Positions 1 through 7,481 of a DNA stretch of 64,000 bases are shown here, piece by piece. Location: contig CALXKS010000016.1 in the NCBI GenBank assembly GCA_944389015.1, positions 1 through 64,000 on the forward strand, in the 5' to 3' direction. The position numbers and the translations under genes were made by a program. Position 1 is the first letter of the stretch. Each line of letters opens with the position of its first letter. The DNA is from an uncultured Spirochaetaceae bacterium (GTDB taxonomy: Bacteria; Spirochaetota; Spirochaetia; Sphaerochaetales; Sphaerochaetaceae). Under the pieces are notes generated by a model. The model saw nothing but the letters and a program-made list of their open reading frames with translations, did not search any database and had not been told where the DNA came from.

Positions 1-492
1 TGATGCCATCGAGCATGGATCCGTACTTCTCAGTCTCATAGGCGAAGAATGCAGCAGCATCCCCGTCTGTTACGATCGAAGGATAGAGAAGATCGACATA
101 GCCATCTGCAACTACGAATGTCAGCTCGTAGCCCGCAAGCTTATAAGCAATGACTTCAGGAGCTTCTACTTCTGGCTCTGCAATCACAGGCTCGGGTTCT
201 GCTATGGGCTCTGTCTTCTCAGGAGCTGAGAGTGCCATCACATATGCCGTTATATCCTGGAACATCGGCTGCACATACGACCTTGCTGTCTCTCTGTCCA
301 CAGAGGATGGGAGGTTTATCCTCGCCCCACCATCGATGAAGCTGTATGTGATGCCGTCGAGCATGGATCCGTACTTCTCAGTCTCATAGGCGAAGAATGC
401 GGCTGCATCTCCGTCCGTTACGATCGAAGGATAGAGAAGATCGACATAGCCGTCTGCAACTACGAATGTCAGCTCATAGCCTGCAAGCTTAT
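1..492. repeat. Tandem intragenic duplication, 348-bp period
   Basis: Bases 1 to about 144 and 349 to about 492 are near-identical direct copies inside the lipoprotein gene; the offset is 348 bp (116 codons). Over about 140 compared bases I count roughly eight differences, essentially all at third codon positions, so the encoded domain is unchanged over this stretch. This indicates a recent duplication, or sequence exchange between copies under protein-level constraint. Further copies may lie beyond position 1. Confidence 0.85.
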
Positions 493-679
493 AGATAATT
501 GTCTCGGGTCCGCTTTCTGCAACAGTTTCTTCGGAGATACCAGCTTGTTCCTTAACAGGCTCCTCTGCAGGGGGGACTGTTTCCGGAACGGTCTGAGCAG
601 AACTCTGGCATCCGATGATTCCAAACGAAAGGATGAGAACTAAAAGAACGGATGGAAGCATCCTGATTATGCGTTTCAC
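1..679 (-). CDS. Repeat-containing lipoprotein (partial, C-terminus outside window)
   Basis: Predicted lipoprotein of unknown function, cut off by the window edge after 226 codons. The GTG start at 679 is chosen because AGGAGG lies just upstream. The N-terminus is a type II signal peptide: basic start, hydrophobic stretch, then IIGC, so Cys24 would be lipidated and the protein anchored to a membrane facing the periplasm. A Pro/Glu-rich linker follows, then a domain of about 85 residues starting near YKLAGYELTFVVADGYVDLL. After a second Pro/Glu linker the same domain begins again almost unchanged. The domain resembles those of the lipoprotein just downstream in reading direction of the window (833-1627), so the two are paralogues. 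I do not recognise the domain. The lipoprotein call is firm; the function is open. Confidence 0.8.
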   Translation of the reverse strand, partial: MKRIIRMLPSVLLVLILSFGIIGCQSSAQTVPETVPPAEEPVKEQAGISEETVAESGPETIIYKLAGYELTFVVADGYVDLLYPSIVTDGDAAAFFAYETEKYGSMLDGITYSFIDGGARINLPSSVDRETARSYVQPMFQDITAYVMALSAPEKTEPIAEPEPVIAEPEVEAPEVIAYKLAGYELTFVVADGYVDLLYPSIVTDGDAAAFFAYETEKYGSMLDGI

Positions 680-771
680 GTTTTCCTCCTAAAAGAGAGT
701 TTTTAAGAACAATCTCTTAAAATGATAACACCCCATATTCCAGAAGGATACAAAAGAGAACTAAATGAAAG

Positions 772-800
772 CAAAAAAAAGCGGACCGTTTCCAGTCCGC
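772..800 (-). terminator. Rho-independent terminator after lipoprotein gene
   Basis: On the minus strand a 6-bp G/C stem (GCGGAC ... GTCCGC, loop of 8) is followed by a run of eight T. It lies about 30 bases past the stop of the gene at 833-1627 and separates it from the next lipoprotein gene. Confidence 0.85.
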
Positions 801-832
801 CGATGCAAAGTTAATCCTTTCTTAATAAGCTA

Positions 833-1627
833 TTAACCTATATATGCAATAAGATCTGTCACAAAAAGGCTGGTATATGTCAGCACATCGCTGATGCTGA
901 CAGACTCAGGATACGTGAATACCGCATTACCTGCAGCAGGAATTGTATAATGGACAGAGCCAAGTACATCACCATAGGCTGCATTCTCAACAGCAAAGAA
1001 GCTCTCTGCCTCCGCGCTTGTGATGAAATCAGGGAAGAACAGAGCTGCGCTTCCGACATTGATTTCCGCTGTCAGCTCATATCCCTGATAAGAATGAGTA
1101 ACTGCAACAGGCATTGATTCAGGGATGGAGAATACAGATGAAGCCATGGCAATCACGTCGCATGCGAACATATTGGCATACGATCTTCTCTCTGCTTCGC
1201 TGACACCTGCTGGATAATTGATTCTTATTGTTCCATCCTCATAGGAATATGTCACTCCATCGAGCATGCTGCCATAAACAGCGACCTCGTTGGCCATGAA
1301 AGCATCGACGTCAGCCTTTGTCACGATGGACGGAACTGAGATAAGAGCATAGCCGTCAAATGCCTCAATAGTCATTGAATATCCTGAATATTCATATGAT
1401 GAAACAACATTGCACACCTCTTCTGCGGGGGCAGCTTCAGCTGGCTCTTCTGCGACTGCCTCTTCTGCAGGTGCAGGAGCTGGAGCAGGGACCGGAGCTG
1501 CTGGAATTGCTGCGACAGGAGCAGGAGCGATGATTTCCGTGCTTGAGACGGAAGCATTGCTCTGGCAACCTGCAAGAACAGCAAGAGCGACAATGAGCAT
1601 AATGACAATTCTTGAATAACCTTTCAC
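833..1627 (-). CDS. Two-domain repeat lipoprotein
   Basis: Predicted 264-residue lipoprotein. The GTG start at 1627 is preferred over longer frames because AGGAGG lies 9 bases upstream and a type II signal peptide follows directly (hydrophobic VIMLIVALAV, then LAGC). After a low-complexity Ala/Pro/Glu linker there are two diverged copies of one domain, about residues 90-175 and 185-264. Shared marks are an S/T-Y-x-GY start, a PSIVTKADVDAF-like segment, YGSMLDGVTYSY and a closing DVIAMAS or DLIAYIG. The same domain occurs in the gene at 1-679, which would make these adjacent paralogues. It has its own terminator downstream. The name of the domain and its role are unknown; envelope location is inferred from the lipobox. 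Confidence 0.8.
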   Translation of the reverse strand: MKGYSRIVIMLIVALAVLAGCQSNASVSSTEIIAPAPVAAIPAAPVPAPAPAPAEEAVAEEPAEAAPAEEVCNVVSSYEYSGYSMTIEAFDGYALISVPSIVTKADVDAFMANEVAVYGSMLDGVTYSYEDGTIRINYPAGVSEAERRSYANMFACDVIAMASSVFSIPESMPVAVTHSYQGYELTAEINVGSAALFFPDFITSAEAESFFAVENAAYGDVLGSVHYTIPAAGNAVFTYPESVSISDVLTYTSLFVTDLIAYIG

Positions 1628-1703
1628 TGGGATGTTCCTCCTGATATATCCTGAATATAACACAAAGAAAGGCTTTCCTATAGGGAAATAATCAAAACGG
1701 AAA

Positions 1704-1733
1704 TAAAAAAAGCCCATGCCGCCGCATGAGCTT
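1704..1733 (-). terminator. Rho-independent terminator after 56-residue protein gene
   Basis: On the minus strand AGCTCATGC-GGCG-GCATGGGCT forms a 9-bp stem with a 4-base loop, followed by seven T. It begins about 18 bases past the stop of the small gene at 1752-1922, so this gene is transcribed as its own unit. Confidence 0.85.
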
Positions 1734-1751
1734 GCTCTCTTTCCTATCAGA

Positions 1752-1922
1752 TTACATGAGATCCTTTGGCTTTCTTGCTGTATTGCCTGTCTTCTCACAG
1801 TATGCAATATGTCTGAGCTTGCCATTCTCGAAGACGCTCTTCATCTTGATAGCTCCGCCCCATCTGCTTGTAAGAACCTTTGCACCCTCACGATGAGCGT
1901 TCTTTGAAACATTGCCTGCCAT
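1752..1922 (-). CDS. Small basic protein of unknown function (56 aa)
   Basis: The frame codes for 56 residues beginning MAGNVSKNAHREGAKVL and ending KTGNTARKPKDLM. An ATG start is preceded by GGAGG at a good distance and the stop is followed by a strong terminator, so this is a real, singly transcribed gene. The protein is basic (many Lys/Arg), has no signal peptide or membrane segment, and contains one Trp (SRWGGAIKM) and one Cys (AYCEKTG). Size and charge would fit a nucleic-acid-binding or ribosome-associated protein, but I see no known motif. It reads away from glgA, the neighbour on the other strand. Function unknown. Confidence 0.75.
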   Translation of the reverse strand: MAGNVSKNAHREGAKVLTSRWGGAIKMKSVFENGKLRHIAYCEKTGNTARKPKDLM

Positions 1923-2092
1923 ATCTATATCCTCCAGATTTCGATTTCGTTTACTGCAAGATGATACTCATCATTACATTTATTGTCAAATAGCATCTTT
2001 ATCCCTCCGGAAAGGAAAAAAAGGATGCTCATCGTCCAAAACACTAATATAATCTATAGCATAATCATAATGAGAGAAGGGGTCACATAATT

Positions 2093-3550
2093 ATGAAAAA
2101 GGTTCTTTTTGCGGCATCTGAGTGCGTGCCATTCGTTAAGACAGGAGGACTGGCAGATGTCGTAGGAAGCCTTCCTCAGGCTTTCAGCAAAGAAGAATTC
2201 GATGTCCGTGTCATCATTCCTTGCTATCACGCGATCCGTCCTGACTGGAGGGATAAGATGGAAACCATCTATTACTTCCAGATGGATAACAGAATATATG
2301 TCGGAGTAAAGAGACTCGTACATGATGGCATCACATACTACTTCATCGACAATGAGCAGTATTTCTCAGGGATCGTCCCCTACTATGATATGTTCCAGGA
2401 TCTTGAAAGATTCGCCTATTTCTCAAAAGCAGTCCTTTCTGCGCTTCCGCTCATAGGCTTCCGTCCTGACATAATCCACTGCCATGACTGGCAGACTTCG
2501 CTTATCCCTGTGTATCTGAATACCGTATTCCAGGGAGATCCCTTCTTCAGAGGCATAAGGACCGTATTCACGATCCATAACATAAGATTCAAGGGAGAAT
2601 GGGATGTAGGGCATATCAAATGGGTATCAGGACTTCCTGATGAGTGCTTTGAGCCGGGCCTCCTGGTCAGCCCCTACCAGAATAGATCAATACCCCGCAA
2701 TGACTGGAACTGCACGATGATGCGTGGAGGCCTCGTATACTCAGACTATATCACGACTGTCAGCAATAGCTATGCATGGGAGATCCAGACTCCGGCATTC
2801 GGCGAAGGCCTGGATGATATCCTCAAATGGAGACATGAGAGATTATGGGGAATCATCAATGGAATCGACTATAAGGTCTGGGATCCAAAGACAGATAAGA
2901 AGATCGCAAACAACTACGGCATCAACAACTTCGTATCGATGAGGAAGAAGAACAAGGTAGCGCTTCAGAAGGAGCTCGGGCTTCCTGCTGATGACAAGAA
3001 GTTCATGATAGCTATCGTCTCACGTCTTACCGATCAGAAAGGACTTGATCTTGTCGATCAGGTCATGGACAGAATCTGCTCCATGAATGCGAGCATGGTC
3101 GTTCTGGGAACAGGCGCGGAGCACTATGAGAATATGTTCAGATACTATCAGGGAAAATATCCCGATAAAGTCGCAGCATGCATCTGCTACTCGGATGACC
3201 TCGCCCACAAGATCTATTCATCGTGCGATGCGATCCTCGTTCCATCTGCCTTCGAGCCATGCGGGCTTACGCAGCTTATAGCGCTGCGCTATGGAATGGT
3301 ACCTATTGTGCATGAGATCGGAGGTCTGAAGGATACCGTCAAGCCATTCAATGAGTTTGAGGATGAAGGAACAGGGTTCTCCTTCTATAACTACTCTTCA
3401 TCGGATCTGATTGACAGGATCAAACATGCTGAGTGGATATTCTATGAGAGGAGCGATCTCTGGAAGCACATGCAGAAGCGTGGAATGGCTGAAGACTGGT
3501 CCTGGAAGAAGTCAATGGAGATCTACAAGGATCTCTATTCAAGGATGTAG
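2093..3550 (+). CDS. glgA: Glycogen synthase (ADP-glucose type)
   Basis: Transfers glucose from ADP-glucose (or a related nucleotide sugar) to the non-reducing end of an alpha-1,4-glucan during cytoplasmic glycogen storage. The 485-residue length is normal for bacterial GlgA (GT5). The N-terminal K-T-G-G-L (residues 16-20) of the ADP-glucose-binding loop is present, as is the C-terminal GT-B signature region VPSAFEPCGLTQLIALRYG with the catalytic Glu. Both Rossmann-like halves are complete. The start has a GAAGGGG site about 10 bases upstream. The next gene begins 2 bases after the stop, so the two form an operon that ends at the terminator near 3870. Confidence 0.95.
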   Translation: MKKVLFAASECVPFVKTGGLADVVGSLPQAFSKEEFDVRVIIPCYHAIRPDWRDKMETIYYFQMDNRIYVGVKRLVHDGITYYFIDNEQYFSGIVPYYDMFQDLERFAYFSKAVLSALPLIGFRPDIIHCHDWQTSLIPVYLNTVFQGDPFFRGIRTVFTIHNIRFKGEWDVGHIKWVSGLPDECFEPGLLVSPYQNRSIPRNDWNCTMMRGGLVYSDYITTVSNSYAWEIQTPAFGEGLDDILKWRHERLWGIINGIDYKVWDPKTDKKIANNYGINNFVSMRKKNKVALQKELGLPADDKKFMIAIVSRLTDQKGLDLVDQVMDRICSMNASMVVLGTGAEHYENMFRYYQGKYPDKVAACICYSDDLAHKIYSSCDAILVPSAFEPCGLTQLIALRYGMVPIVHEIGGLKDTVKPFNEFEDEGTGFSFYNYSSSDLIDRIKHAEWIFYERSDLWKHMQKRGMAEDWSWKKSMEIYKDLYSRM

Positions 3551-3552
3551 CA

Positions 3553-3837
3553 ATGAAGTTCGCATTCATGCTGATGGGTCCATATGATCCTGAAAAGGAT
3601 GACGTGCTTTTCCAGGATGGGTGCACCAGAATGATCGGGGTTCCGGACATAGCTGCTGCAGAGCGTATTGCCTCCATGCTTGAGAGGCAGGGCTATGAAG
3701 CCATCGAGCTCTGCGGCGCATTCGGGGAAGCAGGGGCCAGACGCATAATCGAGGCGACAGGACACAGAATCGCCATCGGTTTCGTCACCCACTTCCCTGA
3801 GGATGATGAGCTATTCAGGAAGGCTTTCGGGAACTGA
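3553..3837 (+). CDS. DUF6506-like small protein
   Basis: A 94-residue protein starting MKFAFMLMGPYDPEKDD and containing conserved-looking GYEAIELCGAFGEAGARRI and GHRIAIGFVTHFPEDDE. I recall this pattern from the uncharacterised DUF6506 family; the assignment is from memory of the family's start. No signal peptide or membrane segment. The gene follows glgA with only 2 bases between, without its own clear ribosome site, so it is probably translated by coupling. No reaction is known to me. A link to glycogen metabolism rests on position only. Confidence 0.7.
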   Translation: MKFAFMLMGPYDPEKDDVLFQDGCTRMIGVPDIAAAERIASMLERQGYEAIELCGAFGEAGARRIIEATGHRIAIGFVTHFPEDDELFRKAFGN

Positions 3838-3859
3838 TTGATATCAGCTCAAGACAGTG

Positions 3860-3885
3860 AAAAAGAGGCCGGTCGGCCTCTTTTT
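3860..3885. terminator. Bidirectional rho-independent terminator
   Basis: AAAAAGAGGCC-GGTC-GGCCTCTTTTT is a near-perfect inverted repeat with a run of T on each strand. It sits between the glgA operon (plus) and the anti-sigma gene (minus) and can end both. Confidence 0.9.
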
Positions 3886-3913
3886 CCTCTCATCCCTCAT
3901 TCTCTGTAGTACG

Positions 3914-4471
3914 TCATTCAGCATTTCCGCTTTCGGCAGGTATAGATGTTTCAAGCGGCTGAAGACCCTTTATAGATATATCCACGTTGTATCCCTTGCT
4001 ATCGAGATAGTGGAGAATCTCCTCCAATGTGAAATTATCAAGCGAAGCAGAATCAGAGACATATCTCACACTGCCGCTTCCAGCCTGGACTGCAAATGAA
4101 GGCAGGATCTCACCGGTCTGCTCATCTGATGTTCCAAAGAACATGAAGCTTCCGATGAAGATGAACACAACAGCAGCTGCTGCTGTGACAAGAGAAGGAA
4201 GCGATACTTCAAGACGCCGGCGGAAGAAACCGATCTTCCTGCCATTCTGGAAGTACTTCGCATCAAGCATCGAAAGGATCCTGTCCTTGTTCCTGTCAAG
4301 CATTTCTTCCGGATACTCAGTGCTCCTGATTCTCTCTCCAAGATCCTTCATATCCTCAAGGTGATGGCGGCAAGCTGGACAGTGCTCCAGATGCTCCTTT
4401 ACCTGCGTTCTATATGGCTCTGCAAGCTCATTATCAAGATAAGCTGAGAGCATCTGGGCATCAATACACAT
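3914..4471 (-). CDS. Anti-sigma factor with zinc-finger (zf-HC2) domain
   Basis: Predicted single-span membrane protein of 185 residues that holds the partner ECF sigma factor inactive until a signal releases it. Start ATG at 4471 is chosen over an upstream TTG because GAGGAG lies 9 bases before it. The N-terminal cytoplasmic zinc-binding motif H-x3-C-x2-C is present at H27, C31, C34. One hydrophobic span lies near residues 91-113 and a small extracytoplasmic domain follows. The gene overlaps the 3' end of the sigma factor gene by 11 bases, the usual sigma/anti-sigma arrangement. The sensed signal cannot be read from the sequence. Confidence 0.88.
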   Translation of the reverse strand: MCIDAQMLSAYLDNELAEPYRTQVKEHLEHCPACRHHLEDMKDLGERIRSTEYPEEMLDRNKDRILSMLDAKYFQNGRKIGFFRRRLEVSLPSLVTAAAAVVFIFIGSFMFFGTSDEQTGEILPSFAVQAGSGSVRYVSDSASLDNFTLEEILHYLDSKGYNVDISIKGLQPLETSIPAESGNAE

Positions 4472-4994
4472 CCCTGTCTTCTCCTCTGAGAGTCTCTTCA
4501 AGCTTCTTTCTTGCTCTGAATACTCTCACCTTCACATTAGTCTCCGAGATACCAAGCACTTTGGCGATGGACTTGTAATCAAGTCCGGAGAACTCCTTCA
4601 GCTGTATCACCAGCCGGAGATTCTCTGGAAGAGCGTCGATAGCTCTTCTGACCTCCTCACGGTTCTCCCGGTCAATAGCCTCGCTCGCTCCATCCCGCTC
4701 ATCGGCCGCAGCAGAAGGCATCCTCTTCACCTTCTCAACCATCTCTATCTCCCGCTTGTTGCGTCTTATATGGTTGAGCGCAAGATTCTTCGCCACCCTG
4801 ATGAGCCAGTACCTGGCATCATCCTCGGAGGGAAAGGTCATGTTCTTGACATAGAACCTTTCAAAAGCCTCCTGAGTAAGATCCTCCGCGATCTCAAGGT
4901 TGTATACGATATGCATTATCACCTGTACAAGCAGATGGTAATCCGCATCATACACGCGCCTGAAATCATCACGGTCAGTGCTCTTTATCTCCAT
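4461..4994 (-). CDS. ECF-type RNA polymerase sigma factor
   Basis: A 177-residue group 4 (extracytoplasmic function) sigma factor. Region 2 is seen around DLTQEAFERFYVKN and region 4 as LPENLRLVIQLKEFSG followed by the helix-turn-helix DYKSIAKVLGISETNVKVRV. No region 1 or 3, as expected for the class. It is followed by its overlapping anti-sigma gene and lies 28 bases past the stop of cysS, so part of its transcription may come from cysS. ECF factors commonly activate their own promoter; I did not find a convincing one here. Confidence 0.92.
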   Translation of the reverse strand: MEIKSTDRDDFRRVYDADYHLLVQVIMHIVYNLEIAEDLTQEAFERFYVKNMTFPSEDDARYWLIRVAKNLALNHIRRNKREIEMVEKVKRMPSAAADERDGASEAIDRENREEVRRAIDALPENLRLVIQLKEFSGLDYKSIAKVLGISETNVKVRVFRARKKLEETLRGEDRDVY

Positions 4995-5022
4995 CTCTTT
5001 AACACATCACCCATTCTGAAGG

Positions 5023-6423
5023 TTACACATTTTTCTCAAGAACAGGGCCGCTGGGCGTATCCTTCACAATGTACCCACGCTTCAGAAGCTCTGCCCTGAT
5101 CTCATCAGCACGCTGATAATTCCTTTCCTTCTTTGCCTTTGCACGCTCCTCAACAAGAGCCCATTCCTCATCACCGCCGATCTTCTCCTCCTTATATGGC
5201 TCGACGCTTTCAAGGTCAAGGCCGAGGATTCCATCCATATGATAGATTGCAGCGAGTTTATCAGAGGGGGAAATGGGGGACTTGAGAAGCAGATGCAGAA
5301 CAGACAGTGCCTGAGGCGCTGAAAGATCGTTCTCCATAGCGCTGTCAAAATCCGCCATATACTTCCTTGCCTCTTCCGAAGGCTCCGCAGCAGGCGCTGC
5401 AGCGGCTTTCAGCTCAGCGACTTTCTGCACAATACCCTTTCTCGCAGCACGTGCATGATCAAGAGCCTCATAAGAGAACATCAGCTGGCTTCTATAATGG
5501 CCTGAAAGGCAGAAATATCTGTAATCAAGAGGATCATAGCCCTTCTCCTTCAGCAGTGAGAGCGTAAGGAACTCCCCTGTGGACTTGCTCATCTTGCCTT
5601 TGTCATTGACCAGGAATTCCCCATGGCACCAGTAGTTGACCCATGTATGCCCGGTTGCAGCTTCAGACTGTGCGATCTCGTTCGTATGATGCACAGGAAT
5701 CGCATCAATTCCTCCGCAATGGATGTCAAACTGCTCACCAAGATACTTCATCGACATTGCAGAGCACTCAATATGCCATCCTGGATATCCTCTGCCCCAT
5801 GGGGAGTCCCATGTCATCGCCTGATCCTTGAACTTGGAATTGGTGAACCAGAGAACGAAATCCTTCGGATTCCTCTTGTTGGAGTCGACTTCAATCCTTG
5901 CACCGCTCTTCAGATCATCGAGATTCAGCCGTGCAAGCTTGCCATAATCATCAATCGTATCGATTGAGAAATAGACATTCCCGCCGGATGTATATGTATG
6001 GCCTCTGTCCTCAAGCCTCTTGATCAGATCAATCATATCCTGGATGTGATCGGTAGCCTTGCAGATGATATCAGGGCGGATGATATCAAGGTCCTTCTCA
6101 TCTGCGAAAAAGGCTTTAGTATAGAAATCCGCGATTTCCCATACAGACTTTCCTGTCTCCCTCGATCTCTTTCCAAGCTTATCCTCACCATCATCGCCAT
6201 CACCTGTAAGATGGCCGACATCGGTTATGTTCATAACATGGCAGAGATCATAACCTGCACGTATCAGGGTACGGTGAAGAAGATCCTCGAATATATATGT
6301 CCTGAGATTCCCGATATGCGCATAGTTATATACGGTCGGACCGCAGCAATACATCGATACCTTGCCTGGCACTATCGGGACGAACTCCTCAATACGTCTG
6401 GACATTGTATTATAAAGCTTCAT
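5023..6423 (-). CDS. cysS: Cysteinyl-tRNA synthetase
   Basis: Class I aminoacyl-tRNA synthetase that charges tRNA-Cys in the cytoplasm. Length of 466 residues is typical. The N-terminal CCGPTVYNYAHIGNLR carries the HIGH-type motif and the zinc-ligand Cys; a second zinc region is seen at GWHIECSAMS with HCGGIDAIPVHH after it; KMSKS is intact (GKMSKSTGEFL). The start has GGAGGGG 6 bases upstream. The ECF sigma gene follows after 28 bases on the same strand. Divergent from the MurB-like gene. Confidence 0.96.
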   Translation of the reverse strand: MKLYNTMSRRIEEFVPIVPGKVSMYCCGPTVYNYAHIGNLRTYIFEDLLHRTLIRAGYDLCHVMNITDVGHLTGDGDDGEDKLGKRSRETGKSVWEIADFYTKAFFADEKDLDIIRPDIICKATDHIQDMIDLIKRLEDRGHTYTSGGNVYFSIDTIDDYGKLARLNLDDLKSGARIEVDSNKRNPKDFVLWFTNSKFKDQAMTWDSPWGRGYPGWHIECSAMSMKYLGEQFDIHCGGIDAIPVHHTNEIAQSEAATGHTWVNYWCHGEFLVNDKGKMSKSTGEFLTLSLLKEKGYDPLDYRYFCLSGHYRSQLMFSYEALDHARAARKGIVQKVAELKAAAAPAAEPSEEARKYMADFDSAMENDLSAPQALSVLHLLLKSPISPSDKLAAIYHMDGILGLDLESVEPYKEEKIGGDEEWALVEERAKAKKERNYQRADEIRAELLKRGYIVKDTPSGPVLEKNV

Positions 6424-6479
6424 GAAACCCCTCCTATCAGGAAAAGCACAGCGCTTCCTGCTGGGATATTATATGAAGA

Positions 6480-6485
6480 TATTAT
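6480..6485 (+). promoter_or_regulatory. -10 box of probable leaderless promoter
   Basis: TATTAT followed by six bases (AGCCAA) and then ATG at 6492. No Shine-Dalgarno sequence is present. The spacing would place the transcription start at the A of the start codon. Confidence 0.55.
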
Positions 6486-6491
6486 AGCCAA

Positions 6492-7481
6492 ATGATGCAG
6501 TCAAAGACCAGAGCCCTGTTGCATATGATGATTCTCGTGTATCATTTTTCCATGCAGAACAGGAAAAGCGGGGGCATTGCCCTTGCAGAGAATTTCAGCA
6601 TAAGGGAAATAAGCCTCTTCAGGGCTGGCGGAATCGCAGAGCTCTATGCAGAGCCACGCACTACCGATGAGCTGCTGTCTATAATGGAGCTGGCCTCGGA
6701 GAAAGGGCTTAATATCGAGGTGATAGGAGCAGGATCGCATATCCTTGCGCCTGAGAGCGGGATCCCAGGGCTTCTGATCTCAACAAGAAGCATGAAGGGA
6801 ATAACAATACGAGGGGATCTTCTGACAGCAGGGCCGGGGGAGATGCTCGATGGGATAATCAACATAGCCATCGATCATAAGCTCATCGGACTTGAGGAGC
6901 TTGGAGGAATCCCCGGGACAATAGCAGGTGCGCTTTCCATCAATGCTTCTGCCAATGGACGCTCGATATCCGATGCATTCTTCTATGCGGACTATGTCAC
7001 TCCGGATGGCAGAATGCATAGAAGAACATTCTATCCTGACACATTCTCCCTTCAGGACTCCGCATTCTCCCCAGATGAGATCATTGTGAACGTAGCTCTC
7101 CGGCTGAAGCACTCGAAGGCCACAGCAGAGGCTAGGCTGAGAAAGGAGAAATTCGTTGAGCTGATGTTCATTCCCCCCTGCAGACGATGTGCAGGCGAAG
7201 TCTTCAGAGATCTTCCGGACAGGAAAGCAGCGGACCTTATCAGGCAGGCTGGATTCATCAGGGATAAGAATATCAGAGCCGAGTTCTCCGATTACCAGAG
7301 CAATTGCATATTCACATACGATGGATGCACCTCCGATGAGATCTTCACTCTGATTCTCAGAACCGCGGAGAAAGTCCATAAGGAAACAGGCGTTCTCCTG
7401 GAGCCCTCAATCACGCTTCTTGGTTCTTTCAAAGAGCAATGGAAAGAGCTATATCGACAGAGCCATCAGAAGAAAGCCTGA
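6492..7481 (+). CDS. MurB-like FAD-dependent reductase, altered active site
   Basis: Related to UDP-N-acetylenolpyruvoylglucosamine reductase (MurB), the second step of peptidoglycan precursor synthesis. The FAD-binding G-x-G-S segment (VIGAGSHILA, near residue 78) and ELGGIPGTIAGALSINA (137-151) are clear. In typical MurB the catalytic trio is Arg in a Y-R-x-S segment, Ser in G-S-x-F and Glu in L-E-P-E-V. Here the matching places read SLQDS (Gln188), GEVF (Glu236) and LEPSI (Ser306). All three are changed, and Ser and Glu appear exchanged. It may be a paralogue with another role, or a MurB with unusual chemistry. Start 6492 fits a leaderless transcript; a start at 6552 is possible. Confidence 0.75.
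   Translation: MMQSKTRALLHMMILVYHFSMQNRKSGGIALAENFSIREISLFRAGGIAELYAEPRTTDELLSIMELASEKGLNIEVIGAGSHILAPESGIPGLLISTRSMKGITIRGDLLTAGPGEMLDGIINIAIDHKLIGLEELGGIPGTIAGALSINASANGRSISDAFFYADYVTPDGRMHRRTFYPDTFSLQDSAFSPDEIIVNVALRLKHSKATAEARLRKEKFVELMFIPPCRRCAGEVFRDLPDRKAADLIRQAGFIRDKNIRAEFSDYQSNCIFTYDGCTSDEIFTLILRTAEKVHKETGVLLEPSITLLGSFKEQWKELYRQSHQKKA

Noticed and set aside
1628-1825. Longer start for the second lipoprotein
   Set aside because: It would overlap the 56-residue gene and its terminator and hide the lipoprotein signal; GTG 1627 has AGGAGG and begins the signal peptide.
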